Shown here: positions 8,171 to 16,843 of the stretch, in pieces
Position numbering within the stretch: position 1 is the stretch's first letter
Layout of the letters: each line of letters starts with the position of its first letter
Origin: Caulobacterales bacterium
GTDB lineage: Bacteria; Pseudomonadota; Alphaproteobacteria; Caulobacterales; Caulobacteraceae
Assembly (NCBI GenBank): GCA_947474395.1
Contig: CANJID010000019.1
Location: forward strand, 1 to 56,543
Direction: 5' to 3'
DNA: 56,543 nt
Position numbers and translations under genes: made by a program
Notes under the pieces: model-generated
What the model saw: the letters and a program-made list of their open reading frames with translations, nothing else
Told to the model about the DNA's origin: nothing
Databases searched by the model: none

Positions 8171-11100
8171 TTGCCTCCTAACGGAATCCCCCCACCCAGA
8201 CCTGCCCGCCGGCGCCTTCGTCCATGGCTGCTGTCGGGGGCCGCCGTGGTTGGCCTCGTCGTGGCGGCGGGCGCCGGAATCTACCTCGCCCGCACCACCA
8301 TCGGCGTGCGGCTGGCGCAGGACTACCTGGCCAAGCGGGGCATCCCTTCGGCCCTGGTCATCGACCGCCTGGATACGGGGGGCCTCGCGGGGCGGCTCCG
8401 GGTCGGCCCCGCCGACGATCCCGACCTCACGGCCGAGCGCATCGAGGTGGAGTTCGAGCCCGTCCCGATCCTGAAGCTCGCCGGATCGCTGCCCCGCATC
8501 CGCTCGATCCGGCTGGTGAAGCCCCGGCTGAAGGCGAAATTCGACGGGAAGCGGTTCACGGTCGGCTCCCTGCAGCCCTTGATCGACGAGGCGCTGGCGA
8601 AGCCGGGGGCCGGTCCGGGCCCCGCCATCCGCATCGAGGGCGCCGAGGCCAGGATCGACAGCTGGGCCGGCCTCGCCGTCGTTACCGGCGATGCGACCAT
8701 CGACAATGGGCGGCTGGTGCGCGCGCGCCTGAAAATGCCGACCGCCGTCCTGACGCCGCGCCCCGGCATGGTGGCGAGGATCGCCGCCGCCGACCTGGCC
8801 CTGGACGCCGACGCCGCCCGTCTGGTGGGACGGCTGAACCTGCGCCTCGACCGGCTGGAAGGCCCCGCCACTATTACCGGCTCGACGCTCGCCCTCGGCT
8901 TCGACCTGCCTTATGGCGCCCAGGGCTTCGCTAGGCTGGACGGCCCCGTGAACGCCCGCGCCGACATGATCGCCGACAGCCTTTCCGGAGCCGGGGCCGG
9001 CCTGCGCTCGGCCAATCTGACCCTCGACTTCAAGGGCGCCTCGCAGGGTCCGCTGAACGCCCTGGTCCTCGACGGCGCGCTTCGGAACACCCTCCAGGCC
9101 GCCGCCCTCGACGCCGGGGGGGGGCGCACGGCGCAGAAACTGAACACCAGCACCGAGGCCGACGGGGTGCATTGGCGAAATGGCCGCCTCGCCGTCGACC
9201 GCATCGCCCTGCGGGCCTCGGCAGACGCAGCCAAGGGCGCCGGACTGACCTTCGTCCGCCCCAGCACAACCCTGAACCTGGCAGGAGCCCAGGCGACGTT
9301 GGGCGCCAAGTCGTCCGCTTCCGCCCAGCTGGACGCCGCTCTCTACGCCGACCGGGCCAGCGACGCCGCCTCGACCGCAACCCTGCCCAAGCTCGTCGTC
9401 CGCGCCGCCGGGGACGTGGCCCTGGGGGGCGCCGCGCGCTGGAACCTGACGGGCTCGGCCGCCGCCGGTCGTGGAAGCCTCGCCGCCAAGCCCGCCGAGA
9501 CCATCGCCGAGGGTTTCAAGCTGATCGGCGAGCCCGCCGTCATCGCCGCCGCCCTGCGGTCCTTCGACCTCTCCGCTCCCGCCTGGACCCTGCAAGGCCA
9601 GGGCGGCGACCTCCGCTTCGCCCTGGCCGAGCCTGTCACCCTGAAGGGCGCCAACGGAGTCGAGGCCCGGCTGACGGGGGCCGCGACCAAACCCTTGCTG
9701 GCCCTTCGCAATGGCGCCGGAAACGGCGGCTTCGCCTTCACCCTCGCCGGCGCCGGGGCGCCCAAGCTCGACATCACGGTCGCCGATTACCGGCTGGGCA
9801 GGGGCGGGATCGAGGCGGACACGAAGCTCGCCCTCGGCTTCAGCACCGATCTCCTGCATGAGACTGTCCTGACCGGCGCGGGAAAGGCGCGGATCAGGGC
9901 CGGCTCCTTCTCATTCGCGCCGACCGATTGCCTGTCGGTCGCCGCCGCGCAGATCGGCACGCCCAAGGGGGGCCAGGAAGCTCTGATGGTCCGCGCCCAC
10001 GCCCGCTTCTGCGGCGCCGCCTCGCCCATGGTGACCGCCGACGCCCGCGGCTGGACCGCCCAGGGCCGGATCGAGGACGCCGCCGGCGCCCTGCCCTCCT
10101 CCGAAGCGGCCTTGGACCAGGGCCGGGGAGACCTCATCCTGGCCGGGCGGATGGGGCGCACCACCGGCCGCCTGCAGATCACAGGCGCGCGCGTCCAGGA
10201 CGTGGGGGCGGAAAAGCGGTTCCATCCCCTGCTGATCGCCGGGCCGCTCTCCACCGAGGGCGGCGACTGGACCGGGACTCTGACCGTCAGCGACGCCGCC
10301 AAGAACCGTCCGGTCGCTCAGGTCGCCGTGCGCCAGGCGGCCGACAAGGGCGAGGGCTCGGCGGACATCACCGCGGCCCTGGCTTTCCGCACCGACGGCC
10401 TGCAGCCCCGCGACCTCACCCCGCTTGCCGACGACCTGATCTCCAAGGTCGAGGCCGACGCCCGCTTCACCGGCCGCGTGGCCTGGAGCGAGACGGGCGA
10501 GCCGGTCTCGAGCGGGCGCTTCACCACCGACGGCGCCGCCTTCAAGACCAGCGTGGGGACGGCCAAGGGGGCGGCGGCGAGAATCGACTTCTCCAACCTC
10601 ATTCCCCTGACCGCCGCGCCGGGCCAGAGCTTCACCGTGGCCAGCATCGCCGGGATCACGCCCCTCACCGATGTCGCCACCGCCTTTTCCATGAACGAGG
10701 CGGGCCTCGAGCTTTCCGACACCCGCGCCGTCTTCGCCAGCGGCAAGGCCAGCATCGCCATGATGTTCGTGCCCTTCGACGACAAGGCGACGCTCACGGG
10801 CCGCCTGAAGCTGGAAAAGGTCGACCTCGGCGAGTTGGTGGCCGCCTCCAGCCTGGCCGACCAGGTCAAGCTGGACGCCCGCATCGACGGGGAAATCCCC
10901 TTCACCATCGGCCCCGCCGGGGCGCGGATCGAGGAAGGGGTGCTGATCTCGGTCGGCGCGGGACGCCTGTCGATCAAGCGTGAGGCCCTGACCGGGGCGG
11001 TCGCCACCAGCGGGGCGGATGGCGCCCAGCCCAGCGCGGTGCAGGACTTCGCCTACCAGGCGCTGGAGAACCTCGCCTTCGACGGCTTCGACGCGCGAAT

Positions 11101-11347
11101 CGCCAGCCGTCCGGGGGGCAGACTTGGCGCGATCTTCCACATCAAGGGCCGCAACGACCCGCCGGGCAATGTCGAGGCGCGCATCGCCTTGACCGACCTT
11201 TTGAGCGGCCACGCCTTCGACAAGCCCATTTCCCTGCCCAAGGGCACGCCCATCGACCTGACCCTGGACACGTCGCTCAATTTCGACGAACTGCTGAAAG
11301 CCTATGGTGAGCTTGGCCAAAACCGTTCAAGCGGCGTTCAGCCATGA
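8171..11347 (+). CDS. ydbH: YdbH-family inner-membrane-anchored AsmA-like protein
   Basis: A 1058-residue protein with an Arg-rich N-terminus, one membrane anchor (about 17-40) and a very long beta-rich periplasmic body of repeated AsmA-like strands (for example KLRRIRSIRLVKPRLKAKF-type blocks and the closing LPKGTPIDLTLDTSLNFDELL). The clinching evidence is context: it is followed by YnbE-like and YdbL-like genes, the conserved trio. YdbH belongs to the bridge-like proteins, with TamB and YhdP, implicated in phospholipid transport to the outer membrane. The start is a TTG at 8171, 10 bases after the lipoprotein stop; the ribosome site is weak, so the exact start is uncertain. Confidence 0.88.
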   Translation: MPPNGIPPPRPARRRLRPWLLSGAAVVGLVVAAGAGIYLARTTIGVRLAQDYLAKRGIPSALVIDRLDTGGLAGRLRVGPADDPDLTAERIEVEFEPVPILKLAGSLPRIRSIRLVKPRLKAKFDGKRFTVGSLQPLIDEALAKPGAGPGPAIRIEGAEARIDSWAGLAVVTGDATIDNGRLVRARLKMPTAVLTPRPGMVARIAAADLALDADAARLVGRLNLRLDRLEGPATITGSTLALGFDLPYGAQGFARLDGPVNARADMIADSLSGAGAGLRSANLTLDFKGASQGPLNALVLDGALRNTLQAAALDAGGGRTAQKLNTSTEADGVHWRNGRLAVDRIALRASADAAKGAGLTFVRPSTTLNLAGAQATLGAKSSASAQLDAALYADRASDAASTATLPKLVVRAAGDVALGGAARWNLTGSAAAGRGSLAAKPAETIAEGFKLIGEPAVIAAALRSFDLSAPAWTLQGQGGDLRFALAEPVTLKGANGVEARLTGAATKPLLALRNGAGNGGFAFTLAGAGAPKLDITVADYRLGRGGIEADTKLALGFSTDLLHETVLTGAGKARIRAGSFSFAPTDCLSVAAAQIGTPKGGQEALMVRAHARFCGAASPMVTADARGWTAQGRIEDAAGALPSSEAALDQGRGDLILAGRMGRTTGRLQITGARVQDVGAEKRFHPLLIAGPLSTEGGDWTGTLTVSDAAKNRPVAQVAVRQAADKGEGSADITAALAFRTDGLQPRDLTPLADDLISKVEADARFTGRVAWSETGEPVSSGRFTTDGAAFKTSVGTAKGAAARIDFSNLIPLTAAPGQSFTVASIAGITPLTDVATAFSMNEAGLELSDTRAVFASGKASIAMMFVPFDDKATLTGRLKLEKVDLGELVAASSLADQVKLDARIDGEIPFTIGPAGARIEEGVLISVGAGRLSIKREALTGAVATSGADGAQPSAVQDFAYQALENLAFDGFDARIASRPGGRLGAIFHIKGRNDPPGNVEARIALTDLLSGHAFDKPISLPKGTPIDLTLDTSLNFDELLKAYGELGQNRSSGVQP

Positions 11348-11378
11348 GATGCGATCCATGACCGCGAGAGGTTCGACC

Positions 11379-11552
11379 ATGAGCAAGACCGCCGCCCTGC
11401 TGCTGACCGGCCTGGCCATGGCCGCCTGCACCCCGACCATCAAGGTCGAGGTCGCGCCGATCAACATCTACGCCAAGCTGGATGCGGACGTCCGCCTCAG
11501 GCTCGACCGAGAGGTCCAGAGCCTGATCCAGCAGAACCCGAACCTGTTCTGA
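11379..11552 (+). CDS. ynbE: YnbE-like small lipoprotein
   Basis: A 57-residue lipoprotein: signal peptide with lipobox (LAMAAC), then TPTIKVEVAPINIYAKLDAD, which matches the YnbE signature (short lipoprotein whose mature part opens TPTI-V--P--PI-I---). The ATG at 11379 has GAGAGG upstream; in-frame starts further upstream lie inside the end of ydbH and would spoil the signal peptide. YnbE is an outer-membrane lipoprotein reported to pair with YdbH to complete the periplasmic bridge. Confidence 0.88.
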   Translation: MSKTAALLLTGLAMAACTPTIKVEVAPINIYAKLDADVRLRLDREVQSLIQQNPNLF

Positions 11553-11572
11553 CCGCCGGAGCCCTGAACGCC

Positions 11573-11932
11573 ATGACCCGCCGCTTCAAGTTCCGTCATA
11601 CCGCCCTGCTCTTCGCCGCCGCCCTGGCGGGCGGGGTCCCCGCCCTCGCCGCCGAATCCGCCGCCAAGCAGGCGGTCGACGCCGCCAAGGTCCAGGGGAC
11701 CGTCGGCGAGCAGGCCGACGGCTTCCTCGGCGTCGTCAGCGGGGGCGACACCGCCCTTCGCGCCGCCGTGGCCGAGATCAACGCCGGCCGCGCCGCCGTC
11801 TATCGCGAGACCGCCGCCAAGACCGGCGTGACCGCCGAAGCCGCCGGCCAGGCGACCGCCGCACAGCTCCTCGCCCGCCTGCCCGCCGGGCAGTACTTCA
11901 AGCCCGCGGGCGGCGGCTGGACCAAGAAATAG
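11573..11932 (+). CDS. ydbL: YdbL-family (DUF1318) periplasmic protein
   Basis: A 119-residue protein with a signal peptide ending near PALAAE. The mature part has the YdbL pattern: a helix ending in KVQGTVGEQADGFL, then INAGRAAVYRETAAKTGVT and a C-terminal GQYFKPAGGGWTKK. In YdbL homologues the VGE..DG and N..R...Y...A motifs are conserved. Members of this family accompany ydbH and ynbE and are thought to modulate that bridge. It lies 20 bases after ynbE. Confidence 0.88.
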   Translation: MTRRFKFRHTALLFAAALAGGVPALAAESAAKQAVDAAKVQGTVGEQADGFLGVVSGGDTALRAAVAEINAGRAAVYRETAAKTGVTAEAAGQATAAQLLARLPAGQYFKPAGGGWTKK

Positions 11933-11952
11933 ACCGCGCACGGCCGCCCGCC

Positions 11953-13125
11953 GTGGACGGCGCTGTTCCGGCATCGCTGGCCTGGATCGACCGGCTGATC
12001 CGGTTCGACACCACCAGCCGCAACTCCAACCTCGGCCTGATCGAGACGGTGCGGGACCACTTCGCCGCCCAAGGCCTCGTGACCTGGCTGACCACCGACG
12101 ACGGGGGCGGCAAGGCCAATCTCTTCGCCACCCTGCCTGCCGGGGACGGGCGGACGACCGGCGGGCTGGTGCTGTCGGGCCATACGGACGTGGTGCCGGT
12201 GGACGGCCAGGACTGGTCGAGCGATCCCTTCGCCCCGGAAATCCGCGACGGAAAGCTCTACGGCCGCGGCTCGGCGGACATGAAGGGCTTCATCGGCGTC
12301 GCCATCACCCAGCTCGCCGCCATGAAGGCCGCGCCGCTGTCGGCGCCCATCCACTTCGCCCTCTCCTACGACGAGGAGGTGGGCTGCATCGGCGCGCCCC
12401 GGATGCTGGCGCAAATGCAGGCCAAGGGGATCGCCCCGGAAAGCTGCATCGTCGGCGAGCCGACGAACATGGAGGTGGTGGTCGCCCACAAGGGGGTGAA
12501 CGCCTACACCTGCACCGTCCACGGCCGCGCCGCCCACTCCTCCCTGACCCCGTCGGGCGTCAACGCCATCGAGTACGCCGCCCGCCTGATCAACCGAATC
12601 CGCGAGACGGCCGAGGGGTTTCGCCGCGACGGGCCGTTCGATCCGGCCTTCGATGTGCCCTTCACCACCGCCCAGACCGGGACGATCAGGGGCGGGACGG
12701 CGATCAACGTGGTGCCGCAGACCTGCGAGTTCGCCTTCGAGTTCCGCAACCTGCCGACCGTCGATCCCGGGGCGATCATGCGCGAGGTCCGCCGCTTCGC
12801 CGCCGAGGACCTGGTCCCGCAGATGCGCGCCGTCAGCTCTGAGGCCGACATCCGCTTCGAGCCCATGGCCGTCGTGCCCGCCCTGGAAGCCGCCGAGGAG
12901 GCCGCCGTGACCCGGCTGGTGCGCGGCTTGACCGGGGACAGGGCGGTCCGCAAGGTCGCCTACGGAGCTGAGGCGGGGCAGTTCCAGGCGGCGGGCGTGC
13001 CGGCGGTCCTGTGCGGCCCCGGCGACATCCGCCAGGCCCATCGTCCCGACGAATATGTCTCCCTGGAGCAGATCGCGCGATGCGAGGCCTTCTTCGACAG
13101 CCTGATCCCGGGGCTGCGCCGCTGA
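11953..13125 (+). CDS. argE: Acetylornithine deacetylase (M20 metallopeptidase family)
   Basis: A 390-residue enzyme expected to remove the acetyl group from N-acetylornithine in arginine synthesis. The M20 metal and catalytic motifs are in place: SGHTDVVP with H77 and D79, RGSADMKG with D109, the catalytic EE pair at 141-142, and IVGEPT. The dimerisation insert contains HGRAAHSS. It starts at GTG 11953, 20 bases after ydbL, and is followed by a transporter after 14 bases, so it appears to be read as part of the same operon. Other M20 deacylases are alternatives, but the GEPT and TPSGVNAIEYAA patterns favour ArgE. Confidence 0.88.
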   Translation: MDGAVPASLAWIDRLIRFDTTSRNSNLGLIETVRDHFAAQGLVTWLTTDDGGGKANLFATLPAGDGRTTGGLVLSGHTDVVPVDGQDWSSDPFAPEIRDGKLYGRGSADMKGFIGVAITQLAAMKAAPLSAPIHFALSYDEEVGCIGAPRMLAQMQAKGIAPESCIVGEPTNMEVVVAHKGVNAYTCTVHGRAAHSSLTPSGVNAIEYAARLINRIRETAEGFRRDGPFDPAFDVPFTTAQTGTIRGGTAINVVPQTCEFAFEFRNLPTVDPGAIMREVRRFAAEDLVPQMRAVSSEADIRFEPMAVVPALEAAEEAAVTRLVRGLTGDRAVRKVAYGAEAGQFQAAGVPAVLCGPGDIRQAHRPDEYVSLEQIARCEAFFDSLIPGLRR

Positions 13126-13139
13126 CCGGAGCCAGGACG

Positions 13140-14372
13140 ATGAGCCGGGCCCGCGTGGTCCTGGCCGCCTCCGTCGGCAACGCCCTGGAATGGTTCGACC
13201 TGCTGGTGTTCGGCTACCTGTCGGGGCCGATCTCCAGCCAGTTCTTCCCGGCCGGGAATGAGGTCGCCTCGCTGCTGGCGACCTTCGCCACCTTCGCCGT
13301 CGCCTTCGCCGCGCGGCCGCTGGGCGCCGCCGTGCTGGGCGCCTACGCCGACCGGGCCGGGCGCACCAAGGCCCTGACCCTGGCGGTCGCCCTGATGACC
13401 GTGGGCACGGCGATCATCGCCTTCGCCCCCACCTTCCACCAGATCGGCCCGGCAGCGACCGTGGTGCTGGTCATCGCGCGGCTGATCCAGGGTTTCTCCG
13501 CAGGGGGCGAGTTCGGCAGCGCCACCGCCTTCCTGGCCGAGCAGAACCCGGCGCGGCGGGGCTTCTACGCCAGCTGGCAGGTGGCGAGCCAGGGCTTCGC
13601 GACCGTGCTGGCGGCGGGGTTCACGGGCGTGCTCACCGCCATGTTGGCGCCCGCCGACCTGCAGGGCTGGGGCTGGCGCATCCCCTTCATGTTCGGCCTC
13701 TTGCTCGGTCCGGTCTCGCTCTACATCCGCTGGTATGTGCCGGAGCCGCCCGAGTACCGCGCCGCCGACCATTCCGCGACGCCGCTGCGCGAAACCCTGG
13801 CCACGCAGAAGCGGCGGTTGCTGGTGGCCATGAGCCTGATCGTCCTGCCCACGGTCCTGACCTACATCAACCTCTTCATGCCGGGCTACGCGACCCGCGA
13901 GCTCGGCATCCCCGCGAGCGCCGCCTTCTTCGCCGCCTTCGTCACCGGGGCAGTGCAGCTGACGACCGCGCCCATATTCGGCGCCCTCAGCGACCGCTAC
14001 GGGCGCCTGCGGGTGATGGCGCCGGGCGCCGTGGCCATGCTGGTGCTGGTCTATCCCCTGTACCTGTGGCTGCAGGCCACGCCGACGCTGGCGGCCATGC
14101 TGACCCTGCAGGCGTTCAGCGGCCTGGTCCTGGCGTCCTATTTCGGCCCTGCGCCCTCGGTGATGGCCGAGCTCTTCCCGGTCCGCGTGCGCACCACGGG
14201 CCTCGCCCTCGGCTATAACCTTGCGGTCCCGCTGTTCGGCGGGCTGGCGCCGTTCCTGATCACCTGGCTGATCGCGGCCAGCGGCGACAAGCTCGCCCCC
14301 GGCTACTACGTCGCCTTCGCCTCGGCGGTCGGCCTCCTGGCGCTGCTCGCCGCCCGCCGGCTCAGGGCTTAG
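13140..14372 (+). CDS. MFS transporter, metabolite:H+ symporter-like
   Basis: A 410-residue membrane protein with about twelve hydrophobic segments. The N-terminus GNALEWFDLLVFGY, the motif GAYADRAGRTKAL between helices 2 and 3, and GFSAGGEFGSATAFLAE are hallmarks of the metabolite:H+ symporter (MHS) family, whose members carry organic acids such as citrate, alpha-ketoglutarate or aromatic acids. The ATG at 13140 follows argE by 14 bases. Its last 11 bases overlap the end of the convergent cupin gene. Substrate unknown. Confidence 0.88.
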   Translation: MSRARVVLAASVGNALEWFDLLVFGYLSGPISSQFFPAGNEVASLLATFATFAVAFAARPLGAAVLGAYADRAGRTKALTLAVALMTVGTAIIAFAPTFHQIGPAATVVLVIARLIQGFSAGGEFGSATAFLAEQNPARRGFYASWQVASQGFATVLAAGFTGVLTAMLAPADLQGWGWRIPFMFGLLLGPVSLYIRWYVPEPPEYRAADHSATPLRETLATQKRRLLVAMSLIVLPTVLTYINLFMPGYATRELGIPASAAFFAAFVTGAVQLTTAPIFGALSDRYGRLRVMAPGAVAMLVLVYPLYLWLQATPTLAAMLTLQAFSGLVLASYFGPAPSVMAELFPVRVRTTGLALGYNLAVPLFGGLAPFLITWLIAASGDKLAPGYYVAFASAVGLLALLAARRLRA

Positions 14373-14859
14373 CCGCCCCCGCGCCCCGCGGGACGTGCAG
14401 CGACATCAGGATCAGGGCGCCGTTGATCTGGCTGTACCAGTGGGGAACGCCCTGGGGGATGACGTAGAAGTCGCCCTTGGCCACGGGACGGGACTGGCCG
14501 CCGGCGATGGCCGTGCCCGTGACGTTCTCGGGGTTGGGGCTGGTGGGATTGACCAGGGTTCCGCCGGTCACCAGCGTGCCCGAGCCCTCCACCACGTAGA
14601 AGACCTCCGCCTCGGTGTTGTGGATGGCCGCCGGGCCGACCGCGAAGCGGTTCTCCAGGGTGGCGGTGTAGGGATCGAGCCGGATCAGGTTCTTGCCGAT
14701 GTTGGCCTGGTTGGTGTGCTCGGCCTTGGCCTGGGCCATCAGGGCCTGGACGTCGGCGGCCGAGGTGAAGAGCTTCTCCGGCAGCGGAGCCGGCGCACCC
14801 GCGGCGGCGGCCGTGGCGGTCACGAGAGCGGCCGTCAGGCCAAGAGCAAAGCTGCGCAT
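14362..14859 (-). CDS. Secreted cupin-domain protein
   Basis: A 165-residue protein with a signal peptide ending near TAAAAGAP. The cupin barrel shows the first metal motif as IHNTEAEVFYVVEGSG and the second as GDFYVIPQGVPHWYSQ. Metal ligands would be the motif-1 histidine and glutamate and the motif-2 histidine. Secreted single-domain cupins of this sort have no defined reaction; they could be isomerases, dioxygenases or binding proteins. It converges on the transporter with an 11-base overlap. Confidence 0.85.
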   Translation of the reverse strand: MRSFALGLTAALVTATAAAAGAPAPLPEKLFTSAADVQALMAQAKAEHTNQANIGKNLIRLDPYTATLENRFAVGPAAIHNTEAEVFYVVEGSGTLVTGGTLVNPTSPNPENVTGTAIAGGQSRPVAKGDFYVIPQGVPHWYSQINGALILMSLHVPRGAGAAKP

Positions 14860-14905
14860 TCTTCCCTCCCCGGGATGTTGTTGCGGAGAGGCTAGACCGT
14901 TGCGG

Positions 14906-15541
14906 CTAGAACGGCCACCAGCTCCAGAACCAAGCGACGATCCGCGACCAGAATCCCGTCACCGAAGCAAGGAATCCGCCCTTGGCTTCGGTCTTCGGCG
15001 CGGCGGCCTTCACCGGCTTGAACCAGCTGGGGGCCGCGGGCGGGGCGCAGTTCATGCGCATACCGACGCCCTTGAGGTAGCCGCGCCGCACCCCGCCGGA
15101 GCGGATCGCCCCGTCCACCGCCTTCTGCTGGCGGTTGGCCCCGGTGAGCATGCGGATCCACCCCCGGAAGGGCAGCAGGCTGCGGGTCTCGTCGCGCACC
15201 GCCGTCACCGCGCCGTCGTGGGCGGCCGAGCCCGCCTTCTGCAGCCGGGAGCGGTTGTCCGGCGGCGGCGCCTCGTCGAGGTCCGGGCCCAGCACGGCGT
15301 CCAGCTTGCCGACCTCTCCGGCGATGGCCTCGCAGTGGTCCAGGCCCGCCATGTCATAGGGCGCGGCCACGGCGCGGGTCAGCACGTCCGGGATGCTGGT
15401 CCGCTTGATGTTTAGGTCTTCCAGCGGCGCCGTGGCCGCGTCGCGGAAGCCGTCCTTCTGCTGCATCGTCCCCCGGTCGGCGGCGGAGGCGGCGCCCGCG
15501 AGGAACAGACTGAGGACCAGGGCGGAGAGGACAGGACGCAT
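14906..15541 (-). CDS. Secreted hypothetical protein
   Basis: A 211-residue protein starting at ATG 15541 with a clear signal peptide ending near GAASAAD. The mature part is rich in charged residues and contains HCEAIAGEVGKLDAVLGPDLDE and GWIRMLTGANRQQKAVDGAI, then a Trp-rich C-terminus (FWSRIVAWFWSWWPF) that may sit at a membrane surface. An upstream extension of the frame exists but precedes the signal peptide. I do not recognise a family. Confidence 0.7.
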   Translation of the reverse strand: MRPVLSALVLSLFLAGAASAADRGTMQQKDGFRDAATAPLEDLNIKRTSIPDVLTRAVAAPYDMAGLDHCEAIAGEVGKLDAVLGPDLDEAPPPDNRSRLQKAGSAAHDGAVTAVRDETRSLLPFRGWIRMLTGANRQQKAVDGAIRSGGVRRGYLKGVGMRMNCAPPAAPSWFKPVKAAAPKTEAKGGFLASVTGFWSRIVAWFWSWWPF

Positions 15542-15656
15542 GCGGAGACCATAAGGCCAAAGCCGGGGCCCGCCAGCCCGCGCTTGGCCGCAGCGCCTAG
15601 CTTCGGCGCAGCGCCGGTGCTTAGCTCTGCTCAACAAGCAAGGACGAGGAAGCGGC

Positions 15657-16748
15657 ATGGGACGGAAGTTGAAGCTGGGCGCGACCCTGTGCGCGGCGCT
15701 GCTGGCAGGCTCGGCGTTCGGAGCGCAGGCGGCGGCTCCCGCGGGCGGCGCCCCGGCAGGCCCGCCCAGACAGCCCGCCCCGAAGCAGCTTCAGCTCGTC
15801 AAGGACAACATCTACCGGGCCAACAATGGCAACTGGTGGTCCCTGGTGGTGGTCACCAAGGACGGCATCATCATCGCCGACCCGATCAACCCCACCCACG
15901 CCGCCTGGCTGAAGAACGAGCTCGCCACGCGCTTTCCCGGCAAGCCGGTGAAGTACGTCATCTACAGCCACAGCCACTGGGACCACATCGAGGGGGGCGC
16001 GGTCTTCGCCGACACCGCCCAGTTCGTCGCCCAGGAAGGCGTGCTCAAGAACCTGGACGGCCGCTACCCGCACATGCCGGGCGACATGATCGACCGCAAC
16101 AACGACGGCCAGATCGAGCTCGAGGACATCATGGTCCCGACCAACGCCCATCCCGGCATCTGCGGCATGTCGGAGGCCTTCTTCAAGGGCAAGGACAAGG
16201 ACGGCGACGGCAAGATCACGCCGGGCGACTTCTACGACAGGGTTCCCAAGCCGACGATCACCTATTCGGAGCGCATGACCCTGACCCTGGGCGGCGAGAC
16301 CCTCCAGCTCATCTTCCCGGGCAAGAACCACGCGGACGACGGCACGGTGATCTACTTCCCGGCCGAGAAGGTGGTCTATTCCACCGACTTCCCCGCCGAC
16401 GCCCTTGTGGGTCAGTCCATGCGCTCGCTGCCGAGCGCCTGCGGGGCCTTCGACGAGCATCCGATGTCGGAATGGATCAAGTCCTACAAGACCATCGAGG
16501 CCCTGGACTTCGACATCCTGGCCCAGGGCCATGGCGCCGTGATGTTCAAGAAGCAGGACGTGACCGAGGGGCGCGAGTATTTCGAGTACCTGCGCGACCA
16601 GGTCTCGGGCGCCATGTCCAAGGGGATGAGCCTGGACGAGATGCGCCGGACCCTGATGCTGGAGCCCTACAAGGGCTGGGCCTTCTATGAGAGGCTGCGG
16701 GTGATGAACATCGAGGCCGCCTACAACAACCTGAGGACCTACAAATAG
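15657..16748 (+). CDS. MBL-fold metallo-hydrolase with two EF-hand loops
   Basis: A 363-residue secreted protein (signal peptide to about 26) with a GAGGAAG site upstream. The metallo-beta-lactamase fold is shown by HSHWDH (105-110), H225 in GKNHADD, D244 in YSTD and H292 in AQGHG. Between the first and second metal motifs lie two 12-residue EF-hand loops: 146-157 (D146, N148, D150, G151, I153, D157) and 180-191 (D180, D182, D184, G185, I187, D191), both with the standard calcium ligand spacing. Substrate unknown; periplasmic hydrolases of this fold act on beta-lactams, lactones, thioesters or sulfate esters. The EF-hand pair is likely structural or a calcium sensor. Confidence 0.9.
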   Translation: MGRKLKLGATLCAALLAGSAFGAQAAAPAGGAPAGPPRQPAPKQLQLVKDNIYRANNGNWWSLVVVTKDGIIIADPINPTHAAWLKNELATRFPGKPVKYVIYSHSHWDHIEGGAVFADTAQFVAQEGVLKNLDGRYPHMPGDMIDRNNDGQIELEDIMVPTNAHPGICGMSEAFFKGKDKDGDGKITPGDFYDRVPKPTITYSERMTLTLGGETLQLIFPGKNHADDGTVIYFPAEKVVYSTDFPADALVGQSMRSLPSACGAFDEHPMSEWIKSYKTIEALDFDILAQGHGAVMFKKQDVTEGREYFEYLRDQVSGAMSKGMSLDEMRRTLMLEPYKGWAFYERLRVMNIEAAYNNLRTYK

Positions 16749-16843
16749 GCGGCGGCTCCATTACGCCTCTTGTCCCCGCCCGAGCTTGGGGCGAACCTCC
16801 GGCCCAACCGGCGCGCGCAGATGCGCCGGACAAGGGGGCGGTG

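Noticed and set aside
14362-14372. Identical 11-base convergent overlaps at 14362-14372 and 44000-44010
   Set aside because: The sequences differ and each is explained by stop codons falling close together; equal length is probably chance.
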